Source: Pelagimonas sp.
Lineage (GTDB): Bacteria > Pseudomonadota > Alphaproteobacteria > Rhodobacterales > Rhodobacteraceae
Assembly (NCBI GenBank): GCA_025210455.1
Contig: JAOARQ010000054.1
Coordinates: 1 to 64,000, forward strand
DNA length: 64,000 bases
Direction: 5' to 3'
Shown: positions 52,134 to 62,301 of the stretch, one piece after another
Numbering within the stretch: position 1 is the first letter of the stretch
How the letters are laid out: every line of letters starts with the position of its first letter
Program-made: the position numbers and the translations under genes
The notes under the pieces: model-generated
What the model saw: the letters and a program-made list of their open reading frames with translations, nothing else
Told to the model about the DNA's origin: nothing
Databases searched by the model: none

Positions 52134-52514
52134 ATGGCCGCACAACTGGAACATGCCAATATCACCGTGACAGATCCGCGGGCCACGGCGGCGCTGCTGC
52201 ATCAGATCTTTGGCTGGCAGACCCGCTGGGAAGGCCCGGCCAAAGATGAGGGCTTTACCGTGCATGTGGGCACCAAAGACAGCTATCTTGCGCTTTATGC
52301 ACCGAAACAACCGCTGAACCCACCCAAGCCGCGCTATGTCGACGAAGGCAGCCTGGCCCATATCGGCATCGTGGTGGATGATCTGGCCGCAACCGAATCC
52401 CGCGTGACAGAGGCTGGGTTCACCCCGCATAGCCACGGGGATTATGAGCCGGGGCAGAGGTTCTATTTCGATGGGCCCGATGGTGTGGAATATGAGGTGA
52501 TCAGCTATGAATGA
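52134..52514 (+). CDS. VOC/glyoxalase family protein
   Basis: A 126-residue vicinal-oxygen-chelate protein (LEHANITVTDPRATAALLHQIF at the start, YFDGPDGVEYEVISYE at the end) with paired beta-alpha-beta modules. It could be a resistance protein or dioxygenase-like enzyme; the substrate is unknown. The SoxR box upstream suggests induction by redox-active compounds. AAAGGACAGGAC precedes the ATG. Confidence 0.8.
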   Translation: MAAQLEHANITVTDPRATAALLHQIFGWQTRWEGPAKDEGFTVHVGTKDSYLALYAPKQPLNPPKPRYVDEGSLAHIGIVVDDLAATESRVTEAGFTPHSHGDYEPGQRFYFDGPDGVEYEVISYE

Positions 52515-52817
52515 TCTGATTTTCTTCCACGGTTTCCCCGATCAGCTGCGCTGTCGCATCTTTCTACCCCGCCTGCGCAGGCGTCCACATCCATGGGGGC
52601 GGGTGCGCCGGGTCCGCTGCCCGTGACCTGCAAGGCACAAATCCATATGCGCTCTTGGCAGGGCGCATATGGCATGCTATGCGGCCCCTATGAACACCGC
52701 TGCAACCATCATTATTTGCTGCATTACCTGCTAACACGTTTGGCGGGCCGTTCTTCTATTCCTTCTTTGAACCGAAGTTGCTAAGCCCGCCGCGAGCATT
52801 CGCGAAGGATAGGCACT
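52515..52817. other. 303-base gap before cysS with an inverted repeat
   Basis: No supported gene; the one longer plus-strand frame is short and has no ribosome site. It contains CCATATGCGC (52643-52652) and GCGCATATGG (52663-52672), a ten-pair inverted repeat with a ten-base loop, about 145 bases before cysS. The promoter of cysS should lie downstream of it. Confidence 0.5.
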
Positions 52818-54215
52818 ATGCAACTGCGCTTTACCAATTCAAAGACCCGCTCCAAGCAGGATTTTGAGCCGATTGATCCACAAAACGTGCGGCTCTATCT
52901 GTGTGGGCCGACGGTCTATGACCGCGCGCATCTGGGCAATGCCCGGCCTGTGATCGTTTTTGACGTGTTGCAGCGGTTGTTGCGTCATGTCTATGGGGCG
53001 GATCATGTCACCTATGTGCGCAATTTCACTGATGTGGATGACAAGATTAACGCCACAGCCGTAGCCCGCAAAGAAGCCGGTGCCGCAGGCACGCTGGAGC
53101 AGCTTGTGCATGAGCGCTCAAACGAGACCATCGCCTGGTATCACGCGGATATGGATGCGCTGGGGGCTGCCCGCCCGGATCGCGAACCGCGCGCCACCGA
53201 ATATATCGGTCAGATGATTGCGATGATTTCCGGGCTGATCGACAAAGGCCACGCCTATGCCGCCGAGGGCCATGTGCTGTTCGCCGTTGATAGCTATGCA
53301 GAATATGGCAGGCTTTCGGGGCGCTCTGTGGATGACATGATCGCGGGGGCGCGTGTCGAAGTGGCGCCTTACAAAAAGAACCCGATGGACTTTGTCCTCT
53401 GGAAGCCCTCAGACGATGAACTGCCCGGCTGGGACAGCCCCTGGGGCCGGGGGCGTCCGGGGTGGCATATCGAATGTTCCGCCATGAGCCACGAATTGCT
53501 GGGGCCGTCATTTGATATTCACGGCGGCGGCAATGATCTGACCTTCCCGCATCATGAAAATGAAATCGCCCAAAGCTGCTGCGCCCATCCAGAGGCCAGC
53601 TTTGCCAATGTGTGGCTGCACAATGAGATGCTGCAAGTCGAAGGCAAGAAGATGTCCAAGAGCTTGGGCAACTTCTTTACCGTGCGCGATCTGCTGGAAC
53701 AGGGTGTGCCGGGCGAAGTGATCCGCTTAGTGTTTTTGTCGACCCATTATCGCAAGCCGATGGACTGGACCGAAAAGAAGCGCGAAGAAGCCGAGGCAAC
53801 GCTGCGCAAATGGCGCGGTCTGGTTGATGGCGTCGAGGCTGGCCAATTGCCTGAGGCCGTGCTGAGCGCAGTTGCAGATGATCTGAACACCGCCGGGGCT
53901 TTGGCAGAGCTGCACAAGCTGGCCAGTGCGGGGGATTCTGCTGGCCTGAAGGCAGGGGCGCAGATGCTTGGGCTTTTGACCGATGACCTGAGCGGCTGGG
54001 AGACAGTGACAGTTGATCTGTCTACCTTTGCGGATGCGCTGGCCACAGCCCGTACAACAGCGATGGAGACCAAAGATTTCTCTGAGGTCGATCGCATGAA
54101 GCAAGCCCTGACTGAGGCCGGTGTCGAAGTGCGCATGTCCAAGGCAGGCGTTGAATTGCTGCCGGGCGCGGGCTTTGATGCCGAAAAACTGGAAGCCCTT
54201 AACCGTGCTGACTAG
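52818..54215 (+). CDS. cysS: cysteinyl-tRNA synthetase
   Basis: A 465-residue class I synthetase. It has the [16 protein letters not shown] region (the HIGH equivalent), zinc ligands including LYLCGPT and [21 protein letters not shown] and [10 protein letters not shown]. The C-terminal region is somewhat shorter than in E. coli but full for the order. GAAGGATAGG lies before the ATG. Confidence 0.95.
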   Translation: MQLRFTNSKTRSKQDFEPIDPQNVRLYLCGPTVYDRAHLGNARPVIVFDVLQRLLRHVYGADHVTYVRNFTDVDDKINATAVARKEAGAAGTLEQLVHERSNETIAWYHADMDALGAARPDREPRATEYIGQMIAMISGLIDKGHAYAAEGHVLFAVDSYAEYGRLSGRSVDDMIAGARVEVAPYKKNPMDFVLWKPSDDELPGWDSPWGRGRPGWHIECSAMSHELLGPSFDIHGGGNDLTFPHHENEIAQSCCAHPEASFANVWLHNEMLQVEGKKMSKSLGNFFTVRDLLEQGVPGEVIRLVFLSTHYRKPMDWTEKKREEAEATLRKWRGLVDGVEAGQLPEAVLSAVADDLNTAGALAELHKLASAGDSAGLKAGAQMLGLLTDDLSGWETVTVDLSTFADALATARTTAMETKDFSEVDRMKQALTEAGVEVRMSKAGVELLPGAGFDAEKLEALNRAD

Positions 54216-54385
54216 CCACTAGGGGAGTGCCTGACCGCGGGTGGGTGCAGGCGCCCGCCCATGGGGGCGGTCGGGCGCTGCCCGGCCTTCGTCCGGGCGA
54301 ATACCTGATACATATCCGATGCGCCCACCCAGGGCGCGCCGACCTAACTGCCTAGCCTTGAAGCCAAAAGCCAGAGAGCCAGACC
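54216..54385. other. GC-rich intergenic inverted-repeat segment
   Basis: Contains CGCCCGCCCATGGGGGCGGTCGGGCG and related arms. The portion CATGGGGGCGGTCGGG recurs inverted in the gap at about 34,115-34,130, suggesting a small dispersed palindromic repeat or similar terminators. The cimA ribosome site lies at its right end. Confidence 0.4.
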
Positions 54386-55999
54386 ATGACCAAAGAGCGC
54401 CTTTATATCTACGACACCACCCTGCGTGACGGGCAGCAGACGCAGGGCATTCAGTTCTCGACCGCTGAAAAGCTACAGATTACGCAGGCGCTGGATGAAC
54501 TGGGCGTGGATCACATCGAAGGCGGCTGGCCCGGCGCAAACCCCACCGACAGTGCCTTCTTTGAAGAGGTCGGCCAGACCCGCGCCACCATGACGGCCTT
54601 TGGCATGACCAAACGGGCCGGGCGATCAGCGGCCAATGATGATGTGCTGGCGGCGGTGTTGAATGCGGGCACACCTTCGATCTGTCTGGTAGGCAAAAGC
54701 CATGATTTTCACGTGACCAAGGCGCTTGGCATCACTCTTGAAGAAAACCTTGCCGCCATCGCCGACAGTATCTCGCATAGTGTTGGACTGGGGCGCGAGG
54801 CGCTTTTGGATGCGGAACATTTCTTTGATGGCTATAAATCCAACCCCGATTATGCGGTGGCCTGCCTGCAAGCCGCGCTTGAGGCCGGGGCGCGCTGGGT
54901 GGTGTTGTGTGACACCAATGGCGGCACGCTGCCCAGCGAAATTGGCCAGATCGTCACCGATGTGATCAAGGCGGGCATTCCCGGCGATCATTTGGGTATC
55001 CACACCCATAACGACACAGAAAATGCCGTGGCGGGCAGCCTTGCGGCAATTGATGCAGGCGCGCGGCAGGTGCAGGGCACGCTCAATGGGCTGGGCGAGC
55101 GTTGCGGCAATGCCAATCTGATTTCGTTGATCCCGACGCTGCTGTTAAAAGACCCCTATGCCAGCCGCTTTGAAACCAATGTCACCCGCGAGGCGTTACA
55201 GGGCATCACCCGCATCAGCCGGATGCTGGATGATATCCTGAACCGGGTGCCGACCAAACAGTCGGCCTATGTGGGGTCCAGCGCCTTTACCCATAAGTCC
55301 GGCCTGCATGCCAGCGCGATCCTGAAAGATCCGACCACCTATGAACACGTCGAGCCAAGCACCATCGGCAATGAACGTGTGATCCCCATGTCCAATCAGG
55401 CAGGCACCTCGAACCTGCTCAAGCGGCTTTCAGAAGCGGGGATTGCGGTGGAAAAGGGCGATCCGGCCCTGCCACGCATCCTGGAACGCATCAAATCGCG
55501 CGAGGCCGAGGGCTATTCCTATGACACCGCGCAGGCGTCATTTGAATTGCTGGCCCGCGATGAGCTGGGGCAATTGCCTGATTTCTTTGAGGTCAAACGC
55601 TATCGGGTCTCGGTTGAGCGGCGCAAGAACAAGTACAACAAGATGGTCTCTCTCTCCGAGGCGGTGGTGGTGATCAAGCTGGACGGCGAGAAGAAGCTCT
55701 CTGTCAGCGAAAGCATGGATGAATATGGCTCAGATCGTGGCCCGGTGAACGCGCTGGCCAAGGCGCTGGCAAAAGATCTGGGGCGCTATCAGGCCACTAT
55801 TGACGACATGCGGTTGATCGATTTCAAGGTGCGTATCACTCAGGGTGGTACAGAAGCGGTGACGCGCGTCATTATCGACAGCGAAGATGGGCAGGGGCAG
55901 CGGTGGTCGACCGTGGGCGTCAGCGCCAATATCGTGGATGCCTCCTTTGAGGCGCTGCTGGATGCGGTGCGCTGGAAACTGGTACGCGACGGAGCCTGA
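54386..55999 (+). CDS. cimA: citramalate synthase
   Basis: A 537-residue member of the 2-isopropylmalate synthase family that condenses pyruvate with acetyl-CoA to (R)-citramalate, the first step of an isoleucine route without threonine. Seen are YDTTLRDGQQTQGI, the metal site HTHNDTENAVAGSL, GTLNGLGERCGNANL and a C-terminal LeuA-type regulatory domain (residues ~390-537). Length and the LYIYDTTLRDGQQTQG start favour CimA over LeuA or NifV. The methyltransferase gene follows after two bases. Confidence 0.88.
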   Translation: MTKERLYIYDTTLRDGQQTQGIQFSTAEKLQITQALDELGVDHIEGGWPGANPTDSAFFEEVGQTRATMTAFGMTKRAGRSAANDDVLAAVLNAGTPSICLVGKSHDFHVTKALGITLEENLAAIADSISHSVGLGREALLDAEHFFDGYKSNPDYAVACLQAALEAGARWVVLCDTNGGTLPSEIGQIVTDVIKAGIPGDHLGIHTHNDTENAVAGSLAAIDAGARQVQGTLNGLGERCGNANLISLIPTLLLKDPYASRFETNVTREALQGITRISRMLDDILNRVPTKQSAYVGSSAFTHKSGLHASAILKDPTTYEHVEPSTIGNERVIPMSNQAGTSNLLKRLSEAGIAVEKGDPALPRILERIKSREAEGYSYDTAQASFELLARDELGQLPDFFEVKRYRVSVERRKNKYNKMVSLSEAVVVIKLDGEKKLSVSESMDEYGSDRGPVNALAKALAKDLGRYQATIDDMRLIDFKVRITQGGTEAVTRVIIDSEDGQGQRWSTVGVSANIVDASFEALLDAVRWKLVRDGA

Positions 56000-56001
56000 C
56001 A

Positions 56002-56727
56002 ATGGATTGGAACGCCTTTTTCAAAGTCCACAAAGACTTGCCAAGAGAAGGGCCGGGATCTGTTGACGATGTGCTTTGGGCCTGCGAACTGGCGCAGGTT
56101 TCACCTGAGGCGATGATCTGTGATGTGGGCTGCGGGCCGGGTGGCGATGTCATGGCACTGTTGCAGGCTGCGCCTGAGGCGCAGGTGCTGGCGATGGACA
56201 AACACGCGGGCTTTGTGGATACCTGCGCTAAGCGGTTTGCGGGGGATCTCCGGGTGCAGGCGCAGACCGGCGATATGGCGGATCTGCCCGCCCACCCCGA
56301 GGCGCCCTTTGATCTGATCTGGTGCGCTGGGGCGTTGTATTTTCTCGGGCTGGATCGGGGTCTGGATATCATGAAGCGGGCGCTGAAACCGGGGGGTACC
56401 CTGTGTTTTTCCGAACCCGCCTATTTCACCGATGCCCCCAGCGCCCGCGCCACAGAGTTTTGGGAGGGGCACCCAACCCAGACCGACACTGCGGTGTCCG
56501 AGGCCGTGACGCGCGCCGGGTTCAATGTGCTGGGCCAAAGGCGGGTGTCGGATGCGGGCTGGCAGGCCTATTATCAGCCGATGCTGGCGCGGATCGGCCA
56601 ATTGCGTGCGGGGGCGGATGCGGCGCTGACGGCGATGCTGGATCTTTGCGCAGGCGAAGCGCAGCACTGGCAGGAGGTGCGCCAAGACACCGGATATACG
56701 CTGATTGTGGCGCAGGTGCCCGTATGA
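56002..56727 (+). CDS. class I SAM-dependent methyltransferase
   Basis: A 241-residue small-molecule methylase with the SAM loop DVGCGPGGDVMALL, the acidic DKHAGF position and FDLIWCAGALYFLG as motif IV. The substrate is unknown. It begins three bases after cimA and its stop overlaps the next start (ATGA), so the three genes are likely co-translated. Confidence 0.77.
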   Translation: MDWNAFFKVHKDLPREGPGSVDDVLWACELAQVSPEAMICDVGCGPGGDVMALLQAAPEAQVLAMDKHAGFVDTCAKRFAGDLRVQAQTGDMADLPAHPEAPFDLIWCAGALYFLGLDRGLDIMKRALKPGGTLCFSEPAYFTDAPSARATEFWEGHPTQTDTAVSEAVTRAGFNVLGQRRVSDAGWQAYYQPMLARIGQLRAGADAALTAMLDLCAGEAQHWQEVRQDTGYTLIVAQVPV

Positions 56728-57506
56728 GCTGGGAAGAGGGCTCGGATCTGGTGGCCTGCGCGCAGATCGTGGAAAAAGCCGATACTGAACGGTTTGCGTC
56801 AGTGATGGCAGCACCAGTGGCGGCGCGCGCGGTGCTGTTTCCGATCTATGCGTTTAACGCCGAAGTGACGAAAATCCCCTGGGTGACGCAGGAGCCAATG
56901 ATTGCCGAGATGCGCTTTCAATGGTGGCGCGATGCGCTGGATGAAATCGAAGCAGGCGGTCTTGTGCGCCGCCATCAGGTGGTCACGCCGCTGGCTTTGG
57001 TGCTGGACGCAGAGAGCGTTGGTCTGCTGCGTCAGGTGATCGAAGCGCGGCGCAATGATCTGGAAAAAGCACCTTTTGAGGATGCTAAGGCGTTGAAAAC
57101 CTATCTGCGTGCCACAGCGGGTGGGGTGATGCAGGCGGCAGCCTATGCCCTTGGTGCCCGCGATCTGCGCGCAGCGGCGCACTTGGGCTATGCCTATGGC
57201 ATGGCGTCTTATCTGCGTGCGGTGCCCGAGCTGGTGGCCCGAGGCAAGCTGCCGTTGCCCGATGGTCGCGATTCAGCGGTGCAGGCGCTGGCGCGGGATG
57301 GCTTGCAAGTCTTGGGTGAGGCGCGCAGTCTGCGCTCAAGGATGGAACCCGCTGCGGGCCCGGCGCTGGGGGCGGGTATGATGGCTGCGCCTATCCTGCG
57401 TAAAGCGGCCAGCATGCCAGCCGCTGTTGGGCAGGGGGCGCTGATGCCCTCTGAGGCGCAGGTGCGACTGCGCAGGCTGTGGGTCGGGCTGACGGGGCGT
57501 TGGTGA
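56724..57506 (+). CDS. squalene/phytoene synthase-like protein, NDUFAF6 type
   Basis: A 260-residue protein of the trans-isoprenyl transferase fold. The Asp-rich motifs needed for prenyl transfer are weak, and the overall pattern (PVAARAVLFPIYAFNAEVTKIP, RFQWWRDALDEI) fits NDUFAF6, a complex I assembly factor, better than a carotenoid enzyme. No carotenoid genes lie nearby. The start overlaps the methyltransferase stop. The gene ends one base before the convergent MFS gene. Confidence 0.7.
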   Translation: MSWEEGSDLVACAQIVEKADTERFASVMAAPVAARAVLFPIYAFNAEVTKIPWVTQEPMIAEMRFQWWRDALDEIEAGGLVRRHQVVTPLALVLDAESVGLLRQVIEARRNDLEKAPFEDAKALKTYLRATAGGVMQAAAYALGARDLRAAAHLGYAYGMASYLRAVPELVARGKLPLPDGRDSAVQALARDGLQVLGEARSLRSRMEPAAGPALGAGMMAAPILRKAASMPAAVGQGALMPSEAQVRLRRLWVGLTGRW

Positions 57507-57507
57507 T

Positions 57508-58812
57508 TTAGGCCTCTTTCGGGCGCATCACCAGCCAGATCAGGGCCGCGCCCGCCAGCGCAAGGAAGGGGATCATCGCAAGGTTGACCGCAATCCAGCC
57601 CTGCTGCGCATCACCGCCCGAACAGTTCATCAAGCCCCCAGACGACAGTGACGCGACGGTCACACCGCCAAACACGATCAGATCGTTCATGCCCTGCAGG
57701 CGGCCGCGTTCATGTGGATCATGCGCGCTGGATAGCATCGCTGTGGCGCCGATAAAGCCAAAGTTCCAACCGATCCCCAGCAGGATCAGCGCAAGGAAGA
57801 ACTGTTCCAGCTGAACGCCGGTCAGGGCGACAAGCCCCGCGCAGGCCAGAATGGCCAGACCAGCGGCAATCACCTTTTCCACCCCGAAACGGGCAATCAG
57901 ATGACCTGTAAAGAAGCTGGGGATATACATTGCAAGCACATGCGCCGTTACCACATAGCCGGCAATAAAGCGGAACTTTTGCTCGAGGCTTTCGTCGCCA
58001 GACAGGAATTCAGCCAGGAAGGAATCAAGGAAGGCTGGGATTTCGGTTTCGCCCCCCACACCACAGCCAACAACCGCCAGTGGGGTTGAGGTCATGACAA
58101 GGTTCATCAAGGCATAGGATACCATCCCGGCAATGATCGCCACCAGAATGCGCGGCGTGCGCAGCATCTCCATCCGGGTGCGGCCCTGCGGGGCATCCGC
58201 ATCAGGCACGGGCGGGCGGGGGATATCCAGCAAAAAGAACAGCCCGGCCCCAAAGACGTTGATCAGCACGATGGCCACATAGATGCCCATGAAGGCGTCA
58301 ACCATGGCATTGGGTGAACTGATCAGCGCGGCTGATAGATTGGCCAGCTGCGGCCCGATCACCGCTGCAATCAGCCCCCCGGCCATGACATAGGAAATCG
58401 CTTTGGGGCGGAACTCTTCCGAGGCGGTGTCGGTCGCGGCAAAACGATAGAACCCATGCGCAGACATATAAATGCCCGCCACAAGACTGCCTGCCAGCAG
58501 CAGGCCGAAAGATCCGAAATAGACCCCGGCAGCCGACAGGATCGCGCCCATGGCCCCGGCGCCGACCCCCAGCAAAAAGCCCGTGCGGCGACCTTTGGTC
58601 TGCATTATATGTGACACAGGTGTCGCCGCCAGCATGGACCCCAGCACCATCAGCGAAATCGGCAAGGTGGCAAAACAGGGGTTCGAGGCCAAAGCCTGCC
58701 CCACCAGCCCGTTGAAGGTGAAAAGCATGGGCATCTGGGCCCCAAGAAGCGCCTGTGCCAGAACAAGCACAGTCACATTACGGCGGGCGCGGCTGTCGAT
58801 CATATCACTCAT
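57508..58812 (-). CDS. MFS transporter
   Basis: A 434-residue, 12-helix major facilitator with a broad central loop (IPRPPVPDADAPQGRTRMEM). Family signatures such as MQTKGRRTGFLLG between helices 2 and 3 are visible. The substrate is unknown. It is convergent with the NDUFAF6-like gene and divergent from the AlkA-like gene. Confidence 0.78.
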   Translation of the reverse strand: MSDMIDSRARRNVTVLVLAQALLGAQMPMLFTFNGLVGQALASNPCFATLPISLMVLGSMLAATPVSHIMQTKGRRTGFLLGVGAGAMGAILSAAGVYFGSFGLLLAGSLVAGIYMSAHGFYRFAATDTASEEFRPKAISYVMAGGLIAAVIGPQLANLSAALISSPNAMVDAFMGIYVAIVLINVFGAGLFFLLDIPRPPVPDADAPQGRTRMEMLRTPRILVAIIAGMVSYALMNLVMTSTPLAVVGCGVGGETEIPAFLDSFLAEFLSGDESLEQKFRFIAGYVVTAHVLAMYIPSFFTGHLIARFGVEKVIAAGLAILACAGLVALTGVQLEQFFLALILLGIGWNFGFIGATAMLSSAHDPHERGRLQGMNDLIVFGGVTVASLSSGGLMNCSGGDAQQGWIAVNLAMIPFLALAGAALIWLVMRPKEA

Positions 58813-58952
58813 ACGGAATGCGTAAGGCTCTGTGACCTAATTGGCAAGGGCTGCTTTGGTGGCAAATTTGACCGCGCAACTGGAAATGCGCAGGATCCGG
58901 ATTGACGATGCAGGCGGGCTTTGTCAGCAGCAGCCAAAATAGGAGAGGCGCG

Positions 58953-59618
58953 ATGCAGCAGGGGAACCAGACGACCCCGTCAGGGCAGATCACGGAACGG
59001 ATCATTCAGGGGGATGCCTGTGTCGCTGAAGGGGCAGAGTGGCTGGCGCAGGCCGAGCCGCGCTTTGCCCATGCGCTGGCGCTGACCGGGCCTTTGCCCT
59101 TGCGGCTGCGGCCCGATGGCTTTGATCAGCTGCTGTCTGCGATTGTCAGCCAGCAAGTCAGCGTGGCTTCGGCGCGGGCCATCTGGGGGCGGCTGCAAGA
59201 GGCCGGTCTGACAAGCCCCGGGGCTATTTTGGGCAAATCCGTCGAAGATCTGCGCGCCGAAGGGTTAAGCCGCCAGAAAGCCACCTATGCGCTGGCACTG
59301 GCCGAGGCAGGGATTGATTTCACCGCCCTGCGCGACATGCCCACCGATGAGGTGATCAAGACGCTGGTGGCTGTCAAAGGCATCGGCATCTGGACCGCAG
59401 AAATTTATGCGATGTTTTCTCTGGGGCGGGCAGATGTTTTTGCTCCGGGGGATCTGGCGCTTCAGGAATCCGCCAAGGTCTTGTTTGAATTGGAGGAACG
59501 CCCCAAAGATCGCGCCCTGCGACAGATGGCCGAAGTCTGGTCTCCCTGGAGATCGGTTGCAGCGCGGCTGCTCTGGGCCTACTACCGAGTGGACAAGAAT
59601 AGGGAGGGTGTCGCGTGA
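58953..59618 (+). CDS. DNA-3-methyladenine glycosylase II (AlkA-like)
   Basis: A 221-residue HhH-GPD base-excision glycosylase. It has the SAIVSQQVSVASA helix, the hairpin VKGIGIWTAEIYAMFSLG and the catalytic Asp in FAPGDLALQ. It removes alkylated purines. The ATG at 58953 has AGGAGAGG upstream; the frame runs 17 codons further without a site. The GTG of the next gene overlaps its TGA. Confidence 0.85.
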   Translation: MQQGNQTTPSGQITERIIQGDACVAEGAEWLAQAEPRFAHALALTGPLPLRLRPDGFDQLLSAIVSQQVSVASARAIWGRLQEAGLTSPGAILGKSVEDLRAEGLSRQKATYALALAEAGIDFTALRDMPTDEVIKTLVAVKGIGIWTAEIYAMFSLGRADVFAPGDLALQESAKVLFELEERPKDRALRQMAEVWSPWRSVAARLLWAYYRVDKNREGVA

Positions 59619-60280
59619 CCCGAGTTCTCAATACCGGACGGAAAGAGCCCGTCTCTGGCGAAAAACGATCCTGCGTGGTCTTCCTGCATGGTTATGGCGC
59701 CAATGGGGCAGATCTTTTGGGGCTGGCGGATCCTTTGGGGGAACATCTGCCGGATACTTTGTTTGTGGCGCCGGATGCGCCGGAAAACTGTGCGGGCGCG
59801 CCGTTCGGATTTCAGTGGTTCCCGATCCCTTGGATTGATGGCTCTTCGGAAGAAGAGAGCATGGCGGGTATGGATCGTGCCATCGAAGATCTGAACGCCT
59901 TTCTTGATGCGCTGATGGTTGACGAAGATCTGCTGCCCGAACAGGTGGCGCTGTTCGGCTTTAGCCAGGGCACCATGATGAGCCTGCATGTTGGCCCGCG
60001 GCGCGACGATGAACTGGCTGGAATCGTTGGGTTTTCCGGGCGTCTTCTGGCGCCTGAACTGCTGAAAGACGAGGCGCAGACCAAACCGCCCGTGCTGCTG
60101 GTGCATGGGGATCAGGATGATGTGGTGCCAGTGCAATCGCTGCCAGAAGCCGCCGAAGCGCTGCAGGAAGCTGGCTGGAAAGAGGTCTATGCCCACGTCA
60201 TGAAAGGCACCGCCCACGGCATCGCACCCGACGGGTTGTCAGTGGCACTGGCCTTTCTACGCGACAAATGTGGCTTCTGA
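59615..60280 (+). CDS. phospholipase/carboxylesterase family hydrolase
   Basis: A 221-residue alpha/beta hydrolase of the YpfH/acyl-protein thioesterase type. The FLHGYGANG oxyanion block, nucleophile GFSQGTMM, HGDQDDVVP with the acid, and HGIAPDG with the His are all present. The GTG start overlaps the AlkA stop (GTGA), indicating translational coupling. A terminator follows. Confidence 0.82.
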   Translation: MTRVLNTGRKEPVSGEKRSCVVFLHGYGANGADLLGLADPLGEHLPDTLFVAPDAPENCAGAPFGFQWFPIPWIDGSSEEESMAGMDRAIEDLNAFLDALMVDEDLLPEQVALFGFSQGTMMSLHVGPRRDDELAGIVGFSGRLLAPELLKDEAQTKPPVLLVHGDQDDVVPVQSLPEAAEALQEAGWKEVYAHVMKGTAHGIAPDGLSVALAFLRDKCGF

Positions 60281-60367
60281 TTTCGTCAGAAATTGAGGTA
60301 GCACAATCCATACACAACCCATGCACAATGCATGCGCATGATGTATGAGGGAATTGGACCAGATTTC

Positions 60368-60393
60368 AGGGGCAGCCAAAGCGTTGCCCCTTT
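60368..60393 (+). terminator. intrinsic terminator of the alkA-esterase pair
   Basis: AGGGGCA/TGCCCCT with a ten-base loop, then TT. About 90 bases past the esterase stop. Before it is a CATACA...TGTATG inverted segment rich in ATGCA repeats. Confidence 0.6.
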
Positions 60394-60463
60394 GGTTTGT
60401 GGTTCGTGATCTGAAATGATCTGCGCGCTGTGATCCCCGTTATGATGATCACAGTGCAGGCAG

Positions 60464-61336
60464 TCATTTGGTCTGCGCCAGGTCGTGTTTGGGTGAACAG
60501 CCAAATTTGCGGGAATAGTCACGACTGAAATGTGCGGAGCTTTCATAGCCGACTTCGTAACCCGCAGTCGAAACAGAGCTCCCGCCGCGCAGAATGATGT
60601 TCCGCGCCTCAATCATCCGCAGGTCTTTTTGGTATTGCAACGGCGTGGTGCCTGTTACGGATTTGAAATGCTCATGAAAGGATGACGGGCTCATCCCTGC
60701 GACTTCGGCAAGTTTGGCCACGGCCAGCGGTTCGCGGAATTTTTCCCTGATCTGTATGATCGCTTTGGCTATTCGACTGGCGTGGCTGTTTACCGAAACG
60801 AGGTTCCTGAGCATCCCGCCGATCGGAGACATCAGCAATCGAAAGTGGATTTCTTTTGCGATCAGTGGGCCAAGAACCTGAGCATCCAGCGGCGCATCCA
60901 TCAGTTCAAGGTAACGCACCATAGGGGCGATATAGGCAGGGTCTGCAACGGTGGTCGAGAGGGCGCTTGCCGAGGTTTCCGCTGCGACCACTTCGCCGAC
61001 CTGTTCGTAAAGATTGCGCAAGATGCTCAGATCAAGCGCAAAAACCAACGCGCGGTAGGGGGTTTCGGGGCTGGCTTCGAGGATTTTCGCTGTCACTGGC
61101 AAGTCATGGCTCACCAAGAAAGCATCCCCGGGCATCAGGGGAATGGTCTTGTGTCCTATGAGTAGCTCTTTCTTGCCTTGGAGGATCAGACATATAAAGG
61201 GATTATAGAGAATGGTTTCGAATTCACTGGGTTCATTGCGTCCAAAAACATGAATAGCATCCAAAAGTCCCGCTGCGTCAGAGTTTTCGCAAGTTTCATA
61301 CCGCTTAGCGAGGCCATGTAATTTGTCGTATGTCAT
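60464..61336 (-). CDS. AraC family transcriptional regulator
   Basis: A 290-residue regulator with an N-terminal cupin-like sensor (AraC_N type, FICLILQGKKELLIG) and the two helix-turn-helix units at the C-terminus (LAEVAGMSPSSFHEHFKSVT, AGYEVGYESSAHFSRDYSR). The ATG at 61336 has GGGAGCG upstream; longer frames exist. Divergent from the SRPBCC gene, its likely target. Confidence 0.83.
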   Translation of the reverse strand: MTYDKLHGLAKRYETCENSDAAGLLDAIHVFGRNEPSEFETILYNPFICLILQGKKELLIGHKTIPLMPGDAFLVSHDLPVTAKILEASPETPYRALVFALDLSILRNLYEQVGEVVAAETSASALSTTVADPAYIAPMVRYLELMDAPLDAQVLGPLIAKEIHFRLLMSPIGGMLRNLVSVNSHASRIAKAIIQIREKFREPLAVAKLAEVAGMSPSSFHEHFKSVTGTTPLQYQKDLRMIEARNIILRGGSSVSTAGYEVGYESSAHFSRDYSRKFGCSPKHDLAQTK

Positions 61337-61490
61337 TGAGACGCTCCCTTTGTGGGTCATAGCAAGCTGGTGGTGTGAGGTCACGAAAATACGTGAATTT
61401 GGAGGAATTGGCATGTTTGTCAGAGGATCTGGCAGGACGATGCACCGCTTGCCCCCTAGATAGGGTACTCATCAAATCACAGGAGCAAAT

Positions 61491-62087
61491 ATGATAAGAT
61501 CGAGCGCCATTAAATCCACCTGCGCCACCGCAACCTTGCTTGTGGTCGGTTTCAGCACGCCGGCGTTGTCTGACGGATCAGGTCACACAGCAAATTCGGC
61601 CTGCGACGGCGTGCTGATGCGCGGTGAAATCGCTCAGCTTAGCGCGACTCACGCCACCATACATACATCTATTCTGATTGACGCTGCTCCAGCCGAAGTC
61701 TGGGCCACCTTGACCAATTTTGAGGCCATGCCGACTTGGAGCACAGGAACTCTGCAAGGGATGACTGGTGACATTGAGAACAGCGGTCGCGTGGTGGCGA
61801 CGATTTTGTTTGGTGTCGATGATGCAGGCAACCCGGTTTCGAATGATGTTCCACATACGCTGATTTTTGAAGATGGGAAGAAATTTGGATGGTCCGATCC
61901 GCTCCCCGCTGATTTTGGCGGCGGATATGACAATCATATCTATGCTGTTGAAGCCTGTGGGGACAAAACCCTGTTCACCCAATCAGATGAGTTTGTCGAT
62001 AACGCCTATGCGCTGAATTTTGTGACCCAGCTGTTTGCAGGGTATCAACTGTTCAACAATGAGCTAAAGGCGGCCGTAGAAGGGTGA
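61491..62087 (+). CDS. exported SRPBCC-superfamily protein
   Basis: A 198-residue protein with a signal peptide (LLVVGFSTPALSDG, cut near residue 27) and an SRPBCC/polyketide-cyclase-like domain (IDAAPAEVWATLTNFEAMPTW). Such folds bind hydrophobic ligands. An exported member is less common. GGAGC precedes the ATG. Its divergent AraC neighbour probably controls it. Confidence 0.7.
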   Translation: MIRSSAIKSTCATATLLVVGFSTPALSDGSGHTANSACDGVLMRGEIAQLSATHATIHTSILIDAAPAEVWATLTNFEAMPTWSTGTLQGMTGDIENSGRVVATILFGVDDAGNPVSNDVPHTLIFEDGKKFGWSDPLPADFGGGYDNHIYAVEACGDKTLFTQSDEFVDNAYALNFVTQLFAGYQLFNNELKAAVEG

Positions 62088-62301
62088 TCTTACGAGTTTG
62101 GAAACGTACTAATTCCTTAGGGGCAGGATGAATAGATCCTGACCCTGGAGCGGGGCGCTGAACCACATGGCTTTTGTGGATTTGGAGACAGGGAGTTGCT
62201 GTGTTTGTTCCGGTCACCGTAAACCTGTGTGCCGCTTGTGCGGAGCGGGTGGTTCGGTCAATGTGGTGCTGACTGTCGTCTATGCCGGTTGAAATCCACG
62301 C

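Noticed and set aside
52593-52784. 63-codon frame before cysS
   Set aside because: No ribosome site and no resemblance to a protein; it covers an inverted repeat.
60425-60455. CRP-like site CTGTGATC...GATCACAG
   Set aside because: The half-sites are too far apart for CRP, and it lies just past the AraC gene stop, where a transcript-end hairpin is more likely.
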